Below are positions 36,576 through 46,194 of a stretch of DNA of 64,000 nt, piece by piece. Below the pieces are notes generated by a model. That model ran no database searches. It saw only the letters and a list, made by a program, of their open reading frames with translations, and was not told where the DNA came from. The translations under genes and the position numbers were made by a program. Numbering within the stretch: the stretch's first letter is position 1; the number at the start of each line of letters is the position of its first letter. The DNA comes from Fusobacterium sp. (GTDB lineage: Bacteria > Cyanobacteriota > Vampirovibrionia > Gastranaerophilales > Gastranaerophilaceae): the NCBI GenBank assembly GCA_023662905.1, contig JAMPIJ010000001.1, forward strand, positions 174,854 through 238,853, written 5' to 3'.

Positions 36576-37756
36576 TATAACTTAATCCAATCAGATTTTA
36601 GCTTATTCAGGACGTTTTCTATAGCGTCCTGTTTAAGCAGAATTTTTTGTGTCGCGTTGTTAATTAGGGTTATAAGTTCTTTTCTCTGTGCGTAAAACGG
36701 CTGAGGCTGAATGTTTTTTAACTGTTTGGCGCTCAAAACGCGAGCCTGTGCAAAAATATCTCCGTCAGCTTTTGTGTAAAACTCGTTTTTTAATGCGTCT
36801 TTGTTTACTGCAAGAATATTCGTAAGTTTTGCAAGTTCAAGCTGGTTCTCTTCGTTGGTTAAAAAGAGCGCGAATTTCAACGCTTCTGTCTGCTTTTTAG
36901 ATTTTATCGGGATGATAAAATTCATCATTGAGAAGTTGTATTTTCCGGTTTCGCCGGTAAGTTGCGGTGCCAGCGCAATTTTTGTATAAGTTTTTGGCGC
37001 GTTTTCTTTTATCAGGTTTAGAAAATTTGAGCCGCCCTCGAACATTAGAACTTCTTCTGCCATGAATTTTTCTAATGATTCGCGGTGGGTTTGTGTAAGG
37101 CTTTCTTTTGGAAAACAGCCGGACGCGTAAGCTTCCTGAATCGTTCTGAAAAGGTCGATTGAAAGCTGTGAATTAATAGTTTCAGGTGAATTTATGCCGT
37201 ATTTGTTCAGAAGTTTTAACATTGAATCGTTTTCTGCGAAGTTAAACATCAACAGCGGCTTGTTTACACCGGTGTGACAGCGGGCGAAAATTTCGTTGTA
37301 GTTTTTCGGCGGGTTTGGCAAGAGTTTTTTGTTGTAAAACGTCAAGGCTGATGTCGCATACCACGGAATAAAATAGTTTTTGCCGTTGAATTTCATGTTA
37401 TTAACGATTTCTTGTGGGAATTGTGTCAAATCTTCGTCACAAATTTCTGTCAGAGTGCCTTTTTGTGCGAGCAATGCAGAAAAATCAGGGTTCAGGTTTA
37501 CTAAATCCGGCGGTGTGTCGCTCAATATCGCCGCGAGAGTTCGTTTCTCTCCCTCTGAGAATGGAATATCTACCCACTTGATTTTTATTTCAGGGTTTTC
37601 CGCTTCAAAGTTTGCGATAACTTTTTCCATATATGATGAAAAATCTCGCATTTGAAGCGTCCAGAAGACGAGTTCGTCGTTATTTGATTTCGGACGCGTC
37701 GCCAGAATTATCAGTACTAACGCTGTAAAAATTATTAATAAAACCCATTTTTTCAT
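36572..37756 (-). CDS. Extracellular solute-binding protein, family 1 (membrane-anchored)
   Basis: 394 aa. The N-terminal helix (VLLIIFTALVLIILATR) has no lipobox Cys, so it is probably an uncleaved anchor or a signal peptide. The family pattern is clear (ENPEIKIKWVDIPFSEGEKR, TPPDLVNLNPDFSALLAQKG, PWYATSALTFYNKKL). It is distantly related to the 7.9 kb lipoprotein. No transporter genes are adjacent. Substrate unknown. Confidence 0.85.
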   Translation of the reverse strand: MKKWVLLIIFTALVLIILATRPKSNNDELVFWTLQMRDFSSYMEKVIANFEAENPEIKIKWVDIPFSEGEKRTLAAILSDTPPDLVNLNPDFSALLAQKGTLTEICDEDLTQFPQEIVNNMKFNGKNYFIPWYATSALTFYNKKLLPNPPKNYNEIFARCHTGVNKPLLMFNFAENDSMLKLLNKYGINSPETINSQLSIDLFRTIQEAYASGCFPKESLTQTHRESLEKFMAEEVLMFEGGSNFLNLIKENAPKTYTKIALAPQLTGETGKYNFSMMNFIIPIKSKKQTEALKFALFLTNEENQLELAKLTNILAVNKDALKNEFYTKADGDIFAQARVLSAKQLKNIQPQPFYAQRKELITLINNATQKILLKQDAIENVLNKLKSDWIKLY

Positions 37757-37791
37757 TCGACATCCCTATCTTTTAATGCTACAATTATACT

Positions 37792-39021
37792 ATGAACAAT
37801 TTATTTACGGAACTAGAAAATCAAAATAAACAAATTCCGCTTGCAGAAGCGCTCAGGCCAAAAACTTTAGAGGAGTTTATGGGGCAGAGCAATATCGTGA
37901 GCGAAAAAAGTCCGTTGTTGAATCTTTTGCAAACAAAACGACTGTTTTCGCTGATTTTCTGGGGAACTCCGGGGTGCGGGAAAACAACGTTGGCGCGTTT
38001 GATTGCAACTAAAACAAGTGCGGATTTTATTGAACTTTCTGCCGTAACCTCCGGAATTAAAGATATTAAAGACGCTGTTGAAAAAGCAAAAATGTCTTTG
38101 CGCTCAGGTGTTAAAACTATTTTGTTCATCGATGAAATTCACCGTTACTCTAAGACTCAGCAGGACGCGCTTTTGCCGCATCTTGAAAACGGGACGATTT
38201 TTCTTATCGGCTCTACGACCGAAAACCCATCGTTTCAGGTCGTTCCTGCGTTATTGTCAAGGGTTCAGGTAATCCGACTTAATACAATTGATGATAACTC
38301 GATGAAACGTATTATTATGCGCGGTTTTGAACATCTGGCTAAGAATTATATGCCGATGGACTGCGAAACTGGTGTTTTGGATTTTATTATAAACCTTGCG
38401 CGCGGCGATGCTAGATATGCCCTGAACATCGTAGAAAACGCGTATTTTGCAAGTGATTTGAAAGATAATAAAAGAAATTTAACCGTTGCGATTATCGAAG
38501 AAATTTGTCAAAAGCGTAACACAAGATATTCCCAACAGGAACATTATGACTGCGCGTCAGCGTTTCAAAAGAGTTTGCGTGGAAGTGATCCTAACGCGGC
38601 GATTTATTATCTGGCGAAGATGATTGCGGCGGGGGAAGATCCGAGGTTTATCGCAAGACGTCTGATTGTGTGCGCTGCAGAAGATGTAGGGCTTGCGGAT
38701 CCGAATGCACTGAATATAGCAGTTAACGCTTATCGTGCTGTTGAGTTGTTGGGACTTCCTGAGGGTAGAATTCCGCTTGCCGAGGCTGTGATTTATGTCG
38801 CGCAGGCGAAGAAATCTAACAAGGCAATAATGGCTATTGACGCTGCGCTTGCTGATATCGACGCTGGAAAAGATTTTCCGCCTCCTATGCATTTGCGTGA
38901 CGCTCATTATAAAGACGCTTCAAAATACGGGTTCGGTGTCGGGTATGTTTATTCCCACGCGGCGCCTGATGTTGAACAACAGTTCATGCCTGATGAATTG
39001 CTTGGCGTGAAGTATTTATAG
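37792..39021 (+). CDS. rarA: Replication-associated recombination protein A (RarA/MgsA)
   Basis: 409-aa AAA+ ATPase related to clamp loaders, acting at stalled replication forks. LAEALRPKTLEEFMGQ opens it, with Walker A WGTPGCGKTTLA (about residues 58-69), Walker B ILFIDEIHR, sensor 1 GSTTENPSF, and the C-terminal tetramerisation region (KSLRGSDPNAAIYYLAKMI, EDPRFIARRL). The pilin promoter starts 3 nt after its stop. Confidence 0.95.
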   Translation: MNNLFTELENQNKQIPLAEALRPKTLEEFMGQSNIVSEKSPLLNLLQTKRLFSLIFWGTPGCGKTTLARLIATKTSADFIELSAVTSGIKDIKDAVEKAKMSLRSGVKTILFIDEIHRYSKTQQDALLPHLENGTIFLIGSTTENPSFQVVPALLSRVQVIRLNTIDDNSMKRIIMRGFEHLAKNYMPMDCETGVLDFIINLARGDARYALNIVENAYFASDLKDNKRNLTVAIIEEICQKRNTRYSQQEHYDCASAFQKSLRGSDPNAAIYYLAKMIAAGEDPRFIARRLIVCAAEDVGLADPNALNIAVNAYRAVELLGLPEGRIPLAEAVIYVAQAKKSNKAIMAIDAALADIDAGKDFPPPMHLRDAHYKDASKYGFGVGYVYSHAAPDVEQQFMPDELLGVKYL

Positions 39022-39023
39022 TA

Positions 39024-39052
39024 TTGACAAGTAATGAAACATGCCCCATAAT
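39024..39052 (+). promoter_or_regulatory. Pilin-family promoter (39.1 kb locus)
   Basis: TTGACA, 17-nt spacer with GAAACATG, CATAAT. It starts directly after the rarA stop. Confidence 0.8.
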
Positions 39053-39074
39053 ATATTCAGAAAGGATGGAAAAT

Positions 39075-40076
39075 ATGAAACGAAACAATGTATTAACTTG
39101 CGCAGGGGGGGGGGGGACTGCTGAGCAGGCCTTTACTATGGCTGAGATACTCCTGTCATTAACAATTATTGGCGTAGTGGCTGCGATAACGTTGCCGTCG
39201 CTCACAGGAAACATTAATGAGCGGACATGGAATACTCAACGAAAAGCGCTTTATGCGCGTTTTAGCCAAGCGATTTCACTTATGCCGTCATTGAACGGGT
39301 ATGGGCTTCTTACAACAAATTCCAGCGGCAGTGTAACTCAAGATACTGCGGCTGAAACTTTCGTAACATCAGGGTTGGGAAAAGTTCTTAAAATTAATAA
39401 CGTTTGTGACTCTGAGCATCTTTCAGATTGCGGTGTTCCGCAAAAAGTTACAGCATTGAGAGGAACTATTGCATTTAACTCTTTCCCGCAAACTCTTGTA
39501 GATTATAACTCTATGTTTAGCGGCGCATATTCTCTTGCTGATGGTACAACAGGAACATATCACCAAACAAATACTAAAGCTGCTGCGTTTGAAACTGCTA
39601 ACGGAGAGTCGATTGTTGTTTATTACAACCCGTATTGTAAAGCTGACAACAATGAAACTTCGTATTATAAGACACAACCTAAAATGTGTGCTAATTTTAT
39701 CTATGACTTGAACGGTTCTAAAGGGCCGAATACGGTTGGTAAGGATATCGGTGTAATTACGGCATTGTATTCATCAGATTCAATGGTTGTAGCTCCTATG
39801 CCTATCGTTCAAGGCTTAAAGTCGGCTAAACATTCGGCTGCTTCGGCTCTTTGCAGAGAAATTGATAGTGAAAGCAGGATGCCTACTCGTGAAGAAGCCG
39901 CCTCGTTGTTTTTTAACAGGATTTTGTTCGCAACTGATGCGTTTGAAGGCAGTATTTGGACAGGTTCTCGTATAAGTAGTGATACAGAAAGAGCGTGGCT
40001 TATTGAACTATATGGCGGAACAATGTGGGATCAACCTTTAAGTGAAACAAAAGGTGTTCAATGCGTTAAACGATAA
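39075..40076 (+). CDS. Phase-variable prepilin-like protein, ON (12 G)
   Basis: 333 aa from ATG 39075 (MKRNNVLTCA, GGGG, TAEQA), with AAAGGA 8 nt upstream; an in-frame ATG at 39066 is too close to that site. The leader is 19 residues, then FTMAE. The middle groups with the 18.5 and 61.5 kb genes (IAFNSFPQTLVDYNS). The C-terminal domain has SRMPTREEAASLF and IWTGSR, and ends VQCVKR. A terminator follows at once. Confidence 0.9.
   Translation: MKRNNVLTCAGGGGTAEQAFTMAEILLSLTIIGVVAAITLPSLTGNINERTWNTQRKALYARFSQAISLMPSLNGYGLLTTNSSGSVTQDTAAETFVTSGLGKVLKINNVCDSEHLSDCGVPQKVTALRGTIAFNSFPQTLVDYNSMFSGAYSLADGTTGTYHQTNTKAAAFETANGESIVVYYNPYCKADNNETSYYKTQPKMCANFIYDLNGSKGPNTVGKDIGVITALYSSDSMVVAPMPIVQGLKSAKHSAASALCREIDSESRMPTREEAASLFFNRILFATDAFEGSIWTGSRISSDTERAWLIELYGGTMWDQPLSETKGVQCVKR
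39105..39116 (+). repeat. Poly-G tract, 12 G, in prepilin leader
   Basis: Twelve consecutive G encode four Gly; the frame is ON. Confidence 0.95.
39118..39128 (+). repeat. CTGAG-centred palindrome in leader
   Basis: CTGCTGAGCAG directly after the G tract. Shorter than the versions at 18582 and 35606 and without their downstream extension. Confidence 0.4.
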
Positions 40077-40079
40077 TAT

Positions 40080-40105
40080 TAAGCGGGCATAGCCCGCTTT
40101 TTATT
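40080..40105 (+). terminator. Intrinsic terminator after 39.1 kb pilin
   Basis: AAGCGGGC, AT, AGCCCGCTTT, then T-rich sequence. Confidence 0.85.
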
Positions 40106-40124
40106 TTTGTATTATAATTTTTTT

Positions 40125-40721
40125 ATGAACAAACGTTTGGATATTAGTAGAATTTTAATTCTTGAGGCTGTTATCTGGTTTTGCCTTTTGTGTATGGTTT
40201 TGTTTTCTATTCGTATGTATCATTACAAACAGCATAAGGCGATAAAACAGTATCAAATATTTCTTTCCGACGTCGACGGCTTGATTGTCGGCTCGCCTGT
40301 TAAATATATGGGAGTTCAAGTCGGGTATGTTAGTTATGCAAAGCTTCTTTCTAATGAAGTTTATGTAAAGTTTGTGCTTAATGATAAGAATTTTGTGCTT
40401 CCGAAAGGTGTTGTCGCTAATGTTGAGTTTAACGGGATGGGCGGAACTAAATCCTTAGAACTTTACCCGCCGACTGAACAGGATTTAAAGACTGAGAAGA
40501 TTATCAATATCAAAGAAACTTTCAGGCTGGCGCATTCTGTTGATTTGCTTGACAATATGATGAGTAAGATGGCGCTTATTGGCGGCAAGTTTAACTATTT
40601 TATGAAACAAGTTATGCCGTTTATTGAGTTTGAAGAAACCGAAATATACACTGAGTTTAACGAGAATCTCGAGCGCGTAAACAAGAATATTTCTAAGCGC
40701 GGAAAAGGAGTTGGAAAATGA
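40125..40721 (+). CDS. MCE/MlaD-domain lipid transport protein
   Basis: 198 aa from the ATG at 40125. One N-terminal membrane helix (LILEAVIWFCLLCMVLFSI) precedes a single MCE domain (FLSDVDGLIVGSPVKYMGVQ, VGYVSYAKL, GMGGTKSLELYPP). MlaD-type proteins form hexameric rings that move phospholipids between the membranes. The partner ABC genes (mlaE, mlaF) are not here. It overlaps upp by 4 nt. Confidence 0.88.
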   Translation: MNKRLDISRILILEAVIWFCLLCMVLFSIRMYHYKQHKAIKQYQIFLSDVDGLIVGSPVKYMGVQVGYVSYAKLLSNEVYVKFVLNDKNFVLPKGVVANVEFNGMGGTKSLELYPPTEQDLKTEKIINIKETFRLAHSVDLLDNMMSKMALIGGKFNYFMKQVMPFIEFEETEIYTEFNENLERVNKNISKRGKGVGK

Positions 40722-41371
40722 ATAAAGAAAAGCTGAATATTGTTCAAAACCCTGTTATTTTGACGAATTTATATATAATGCGCGATAAGGACACAAAAAG
40801 CAGTGAGGTTAGATATGCGGCGCGTAAGATTACGAGCTGTCTGCTTTACGAAGCGTCAAAAACTTTGCCGTTAGTTGATAAAGAGGTAACGACACCGCTT
40901 ACGACTTTTACGACAAAAGTTGTTGATGAGGATGTTGAAATTATTATTTCGCCGATTTTGCGTGCAGGGCTGATTTTTACGGATGAAGCTGTGGATATCT
41001 TGCCGCAGGCCGTAATCCGTCACATCGGAATGTACCGTGACGAAGCCACTTTGAAACCTGTTTGGTACTACAATAAGCTTCCGAAAAGTCTTAAAGACGC
41101 TAACCGTACTTATGTTTTCATCACTGACCCTATGCTTGCGACTGGTAATTCATTATTAGAAAGCGTTCGTTTATATCTTGAAAAAGGTGTTCCAATACAA
41201 AACATCAAGGCAATTTCAATAATTGCGGCACCTGAGGGTGTTGAAAATTTACAAAAACACTTCCCTGAGCTGGAAATCATCACTGCAACGCTTGACGATC
41301 ACTTGAACGAAAAAGGCTACATCGTCCCAGGGATGGGCGACGCTGGCGACCGCATGTTTAATACATTGTAA
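40718..41371 (+). CDS. upp: Uracil phosphoribosyltransferase
   Basis: Salvage of uracil to UMP using PRPP. 217 aa. The PRPP loop is FITDPMLATGNS (about residues 136-147), SPILRAGL lies near residue 87, and the uracil-binding C-terminus is GYIVPGMGDAGDRMF. The start overlaps the MCE gene stop (ATGA). Confidence 0.96.
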   Translation: MNKEKLNIVQNPVILTNLYIMRDKDTKSSEVRYAARKITSCLLYEASKTLPLVDKEVTTPLTTFTTKVVDEDVEIIISPILRAGLIFTDEAVDILPQAVIRHIGMYRDEATLKPVWYYNKLPKSLKDANRTYVFITDPMLATGNSLLESVRLYLEKGVPIQNIKAISIIAAPEGVENLQKHFPELEIITATLDDHLNEKGYIVPGMGDAGDRMFNTL

Positions 41372-41416
41372 TAAGTGCGTGTTTGTGGTATCAATTAATT
41401 AAAAGAGGGATTTAAG

Positions 41417-44062
41417 ATGACTATAAAAATTGAAGATTTACCAACAGTTTATGACGCGCAGAATACTGAGCGCGAAATTTATAAATTCTGGGAAGAAAAC
41501 GAACTTTTTAAGGCTGACGCAAAAAGCCAAAAAGAGCCTTATTCAATTGTAATTCCACCGCCAAACGTTACCGGTGTGCTTCACATGGGTCACGCGTTAG
41601 ACGAAACTTTGCAAGATATTTTAACCCGTTATCACAGAATGGCAGGTTATGAAACCTTGTGGCTCCCAGGGACTGACCACGCAGGGCTTGCAACTCAAAA
41701 CGTTGTTGAAAAACAAATCGCTAAAGAAGGGCTTACACGTCACGATTTAGGCAGAGAAAAATTCTTGGAACGTACTTGGCAGTGGACAAACGAACACAGA
41801 AGTACAATCCTTGACCAAATGAAACGTCTTGGCGCTTCTTTTGACCGTTCAAGAGAAAGATTCACATTCGATAAAGGCTGTTCTGACGCTGTAAAAGAAG
41901 TTTTTGTAAGACTTTACGAAAAAGGCTTAATCTACAAAGGCGCGTATATCGTAAACTGGTGTCCTCGCTGTATGAGCGCGATTTCTGACGTTGAAACCGA
42001 ATACGAAACAGAACAAGGCCATATGTGGGAAATTTCATACCACTTGAAAGGCGAACCGGGGGCGATTATCGTTGCAACTACACGTCCTGAAACAATTTTC
42101 GGTGACGTTGCAATCGCTGTTAACCCATCTGATAAAAAATATTCTGAATTAATCGGAAAAACTGTCGTTATTCCGCTTTCAGGAAGAGAAATTCCGATTA
42201 TTGCAGACGAATATGTTGACAAATCTTTTGGTACTGGTGCTGTTAAAATTACGCCTGCGCACGATCCGAACGATTACGAAGTAGGCAAACGCCATAACTT
42301 ACAGCCAATCTGGATTATGAACGAAGACGGTACAATGAAAGATTGTCCTGAAGTTCCTTGGGAAATCCGCGGTATGGAAAGATACGAAGCGCGTAAGAAA
42401 ATTATCGAAATGCTTCAAGAAAAACAAGCGCTTTTACGTGTCCGCGACCACGAACACAACGTCGGTAAATGCCAACGCTGCAACACTACAATCGAACCGC
42501 TTCTTTCAGAACAATGGTTTGTTAAAATGGAACCGCTTGCAAAAGAAGCTATCGCAGCTGTTAAAGACGGAAGAATTAAATTCGTTCCTGAACGCTGGGA
42601 AAAGAACTACCTTGGCTGGATGGAAAACATTCGTGACTGGTGTATTTCCCGTCAAATCTGGTGGGGACACCAAATTCCTGCATACTATCACAAAGTAACA
42701 GGCGAAATGGTCGTCGCGAAAGAAAATCCGGATCCTGAAAATTACGTACAGGAAACAGATTGCCTTGATACGTGGTTCTCATCAGGTCTATGGCCGTTTT
42801 CAACTATGGGCTGGCCGAACACTGACAGCGAAGATTTCAAAAAATTCTACCCTACAACAACTCTTGTAACCGGTTTTGATATTATTTTCTTCTGGGTTGC
42901 AAGAATGATTACAATGGGCTTGGAATTCACAGGCAAAGCACCGTTCTCAACAGTTTATATCCACGGTCTTATCCGTGACGAAAAAGGTCAAAAAATGTCT
43001 AAATCTAAAGGTAACACGATCGACCCTGTTCAAATCATCGACAAATACGGTTGTGACGCGTTGAGATTTACAATGACTTCACTTTGCACCTACGGCGGTC
43101 AAGATATCAAAATTTCCGATGAGCGTTTTGAATATGGCAGAAACTTCGCTAACAAAATCTGGAACGCTTCCCGTTTCGTATTGATGAACCTTCAAGGTGT
43201 TGACGATAAAGAAATTGACTTCTCAAAACTCACAATCGTTGACAAATGGATTTTGGACAAATTAAACTCTGTCGCAAAAGAATTTAACGAAAATATCAAA
43301 AACTTCCGTATCGGCGAAAACGCTCACATCCTTTATGATTTCTTCTGGAATTCATACTGTGACTGGTACGTTGAAATTGCTAAAATTCAACTTGCTGACG
43401 AAAGCTTGAAACTCAATACTCAACGTGTTTTGAGATACGTTCTTGATATGTCACTCAGAATGCTTCACCCAATTATGCCGCATATTACAGAACAAGTTTG
43501 GCAGTTGATTCCGAAAAATACTGATGTTAAAGCGATTATGGTTTCTGAATTCCCGCAATTCAAGGAATTGCTCGTGTTCCCGACCGAACGCGAAGAAATG
43601 GAACTCGTTTTTGAAACGATTAAATCTGTCAGAAACGTTCGCCAAAGCTTCAATATTCCGATGTCAGTTAAATTTGACGTTGAAATCCGCGCAGAAAAAT
43701 CAGAAAAACCTGTATTTGAAGCGATTGAAGCCTTAATCCAAAGACTTGCGAAAGTTGAAAATATTACTTATGGCGAACTCGAAGCTCCATCACCGAAAAA
43801 ATCTGCAACAGCGGTTGTTTCAGCGTCAAAAATTATCATCAGACTTGAAAATCTGATTGATTTCAACGCAGAAATCGCTCGTCAAAAGAAAAAACTCGAA
43901 AAACTTGTGAACGAAAAACGTTCGCTTGAGGGCAGAATGAAGAACGAAAAATTCGTTCAGAACGCGCCAAAAGAGTTGATAGAACAGACGAACGAGCGTA
44001 TCGCAGAAATTACAATCCAAGAAAAAACAATCAATGATTTGATTGAAGAACTTCAAAGTTAG
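41417..44062 (+). CDS. valS: Valine--tRNA ligase
   Basis: 881 aa, normal length. The class I HIGH motif appears as HMGH in PPNVTGVLHMGHALDET (about residues 47-63) and KMSKS in GQKMSKSKGN (about residue 528). The editing (CP1) domain and a C-terminal coiled-coil tRNA-binding arm (KKLEKLVNEKRSLEGRM) are present. The stop overlaps a palindrome-bearing repeat. Confidence 0.97.
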   Translation: MTIKIEDLPTVYDAQNTEREIYKFWEENELFKADAKSQKEPYSIVIPPPNVTGVLHMGHALDETLQDILTRYHRMAGYETLWLPGTDHAGLATQNVVEKQIAKEGLTRHDLGREKFLERTWQWTNEHRSTILDQMKRLGASFDRSRERFTFDKGCSDAVKEVFVRLYEKGLIYKGAYIVNWCPRCMSAISDVETEYETEQGHMWEISYHLKGEPGAIIVATTRPETIFGDVAIAVNPSDKKYSELIGKTVVIPLSGREIPIIADEYVDKSFGTGAVKITPAHDPNDYEVGKRHNLQPIWIMNEDGTMKDCPEVPWEIRGMERYEARKKIIEMLQEKQALLRVRDHEHNVGKCQRCNTTIEPLLSEQWFVKMEPLAKEAIAAVKDGRIKFVPERWEKNYLGWMENIRDWCISRQIWWGHQIPAYYHKVTGEMVVAKENPDPENYVQETDCLDTWFSSGLWPFSTMGWPNTDSEDFKKFYPTTTLVTGFDIIFFWVARMITMGLEFTGKAPFSTVYIHGLIRDEKGQKMSKSKGNTIDPVQIIDKYGCDALRFTMTSLCTYGGQDIKISDERFEYGRNFANKIWNASRFVLMNLQGVDDKEIDFSKLTIVDKWILDKLNSVAKEFNENIKNFRIGENAHILYDFFWNSYCDWYVEIAKIQLADESLKLNTQRVLRYVLDMSLRMLHPIMPHITEQVWQLIPKNTDVKAIMVSEFPQFKELLVFPTEREEMELVFETIKSVRNVRQSFNIPMSVKFDVEIRAEKSEKPVFEAIEALIQRLAKVENITYGELEAPSPKKSATAVVSASKIIIRLENLIDFNAEIARQKKKLEKLVNEKRSLEGRMKNEKFVQNAPKELIEQTNERIAEITIQEKTINDLIEELQS

Positions 44063-44083
44063 TCGACTGAGTCGACAGCCATA
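44062..44083 (+). repeat. 22-nt palindrome-bearing repeat at the valS stop
   Basis: GTCGACTGAGTCGAC followed by AGCCATA; identical to the - strand of 2861-2882. The first G is the last base of the valS stop. Confidence 0.7.
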
Positions 44084-44088
44084 TATTA

Positions 44089-44122
44089 GAACATGTCAGG
44101 CGGTAACGCTTGACATGTTCTT
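44089..44122 (+). repeat. 11-bp inverted repeat overlapping pilin -35
   Basis: AGAACATGTCA, 12-nt loop, TGACATGTTCT, followed by TTAATATAG. It may terminate valS. It also contains the -35 TTGACA of the next promoter and two copies of ACATG. Confidence 0.6.
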
Positions 44123-44138
44123 TAATATAGTACATAAT
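44110..44138 (+). promoter_or_regulatory. Pilin-family promoter (44.2 kb locus)
   Basis: TTGACA, 17-nt spacer, CATAAT. In this spacer AAACATG is weakened to TAATATAG, the most divergent copy in the family. Confidence 0.7.
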
Positions 44139-44160
44139 TACAACAGAAAGGATGGAAAAC

Positions 44161-45137
44161 ATGAACAAGAAAAATGTATTAACTAATGCAGGGGGGGGGG
44201 GAGTTCCTTAACCGGCTTTACAATGGCAGAGATATTGCTTTCCCTCACAATTATTGGTGTTGTCGCGGCGATAACACTGCCGTCGCTGACAGGCAACATT
44301 AACGAGCGAACTTGGAACACCCAGCGAAAAGCTTTATTCGCCCGTATGTCGCAGGCAGTCGCGCTTATGCCAGCGCTCAACGGCTATGGAACTTTTGACG
44401 GAACAACTGATAATGTCGCAGAAACTTTTATTACAAGCGCGTTATCTAAAGTTTTAAAGATTAACAATATCTGCGACAAGGACAATGTATTTGACTGCGG
44501 GCTTGCAAGTAAGATTACCACTCTTAATGCTTCAGTAATTGATTTACCTCGCAAATTAAGCAATTTGAATGGAGGTATTACTACTCCAATTAATGAAAGT
44601 TTTGCTATCAATAATACTGCAGCGGCCGCTTTTGAAACAGCTAACGGCGAATCAATTCTGACATTTTACAACCCGAACTGTACCGCTAAAAATGTTGTTT
44701 TGTCCGGTGCTTCTGAGGGCGGGCATCCTGGCTCGTATATTAAACAGCACATTTGTGTGAATTTTTTGTTTGACCTGAATGGTTCAAAGGGGCCAAATAC
44801 TGTTGGGAAAGATATTGGCTTTATGTCGGTTGCTTATCCCTCTGATGCTGTAGTTGTAATGCCGATTCCGACTCGAATTTTGGATCAGGCTTATTCTCAG
44901 CCAGATGCCGCAAAAAAATGTCGTGAATTGGATTCTGATAATAGACTGCCAAATTTAGAGGAATTGATGTCCATGTATTATAATGGTAATCTGATGAATT
45001 GGGGTAGTTACACAAGTGGGTTCTGGTCTGGTACTGTTGAAGATAGTTCAAATGCTTGGTCTGTGGGTTTTGGTTACGGTATGAAGTATTTATATTCTAA
45101 GGATACAGACAGATTTGTCCAATGTGTTAAGCGCTAA
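44161..45137 (+). CDS. Phase-variable prepilin-like protein, OFF (11 G)
   Basis: Starts at ATG 44161 (MNKKNVLTNA). Eleven G put it out of frame; translation stops at TAA 44209 after GGGGVP. With 12 G the leader would be 19 residues, ending SSLTG, then FTMAE, the classical G-F prepilin peptidase site. The downstream frame is intact to 45137, with paired cysteines, NRLPNLEELMSMYYNG, FWSGTVEDSSNAW and VQCVKR. The ATG at 44223 lies inside FTM and would give a product without a leader. Confidence 0.88.
44191..44201 (+). repeat. Poly-G tract, 11 G, in prepilin leader
   Basis: Eleven consecutive G, one short of the ON length. Confidence 0.95.
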
Positions 45138-45167
45138 AAAAACAGGAGCCTTATGGCTCCTGTTTTT
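45137..45167. terminator. Intrinsic terminator, pilin and recA
   Basis: AAAACAGGAGCC, TTAT, GGCTCCTGTTTTT, between convergent genes. Confidence 0.9.
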
Positions 45168-46191
45168 ATGCTTTTGCGTCTTCTGCGAGTTTTTCGCGAA
45201 CTTTTGTTTCTACTTCTGCCAGTAAATCAGGGTTTGCGGCGAGGAATTCTTTTGCTTTTTCGCGGCCCTGACCGAGTTTTTCATCGTTATAGCTGAACCA
45301 TGCTCCGGCTTTATTTACGATATTCAGGTTTACTGCTACGTCAAGGATGTTACCGATTTTGCAGATACCTTTACCGAAGATAATATCAAATTCAGCGGTT
45401 CTGAATGGAGGTGCAACTTTGTTTTTCAGAACTTTTACTCTTACGTGGTTACCGATATCTTCACCGTCGCCTTTTAAGCCTTCTGTTCTTCTGATTTCCA
45501 TACGGACAGACGCGTAGTATTTAAGCGCGTTACCACCGGTTGTTGTTTCAGGATTTCCGTACATAACGCCGATTTTCATACGCAACTGGTTGATGAAGAT
45601 AACAGTTGTGTTAGTTTTACCGATAACGCCGGTAAGTTTTCTGAGCGCTTTACTCATCAAACGTGCTTGCAAGCCCATTTGTTGGTCTTCCATAGAGCCG
45701 TCAATTTCGGCTTTTGGAACGAGTGCTGCAACAGAATCGACAACGACAACGTCAACTGCGCCTGAGCGAACGAGTTCTTCTGTGATATCGAGTGCTTGTT
45801 CACCTGTATCAGGTTGAGAGATAAGGAGGTTATCAATATCAACACCTAAGTTTCTTGCGTATTCAGGGTCGAGCGCGTGTTCAGCGTCGACGTATGCTGC
45901 GATTCCGCCGCGTTTTTGGCATTCAGCAACGATGTGTTGTGCCAGGGTTGTTTTACCTGAACTTTCAGGCCCGTAAACTTCTATAATTCTTCCGCGTGGA
46001 ACGCCGCCTATACCCAGCGCAAGGTCAAGAGCAAGCGAGCCGGTAGGAATTGCTTCAACGTTAACTGACGGTTTGTCGCCGAGTTTCATGATTGAGCCTT
46101 TACCAAAATCTTTTTCGATTTTATCGATAGCGAGTTTTAACGCTTTGCTTCTTTCTTCGCTTATAGCTGCGGGTTGAACTTCTTTTGCCAT
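45166..46191 (-). CDS. recA: Recombinase RecA
   Basis: 341 aa. Strand exchange and SOS co-protease. Walker [12 protein letters not shown] (about residues 74-84), Walker [11 protein letters not shown], loop L2 [20 protein letters not shown], all intact. It is preceded 3 nt upstream by a MerR-like gene, so the pair is one transcript. Confidence 0.98.
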   Translation of the reverse strand: MAKEVQPAAISEERSKALKLAIDKIEKDFGKGSIMKLGDKPSVNVEAIPTGSLALDLALGIGGVPRGRIIEVYGPESSGKTTLAQHIVAECQKRGGIAAYVDAEHALDPEYARNLGVDIDNLLISQPDTGEQALDITEELVRSGAVDVVVVDSVAALVPKAEIDGSMEDQQMGLQARLMSKALRKLTGVIGKTNTTVIFINQLRMKIGVMYGNPETTTGGNALKYYASVRMEIRRTEGLKGDGEDIGNHVRVKVLKNKVAPPFRTAEFDIIFGKGICKIGNILDVAVNLNIVNKAGAWFSYNDEKLGQGREKAKEFLAANPDLLAEVETKVREKLAEDAKA

Positions 46192-46194
46192 TTT

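Noticed and set aside
44223-45137. Internal ATG codons (such as 44223, 49065, 53458) as true pilin starts
   Set aside because: They fall in the FTM of the processing site, giving products with no leader and no cleavage site, and lack ribosome binding sites. The upstream ATG with an AAAGGA-type site and shared leader peptide is the better start.
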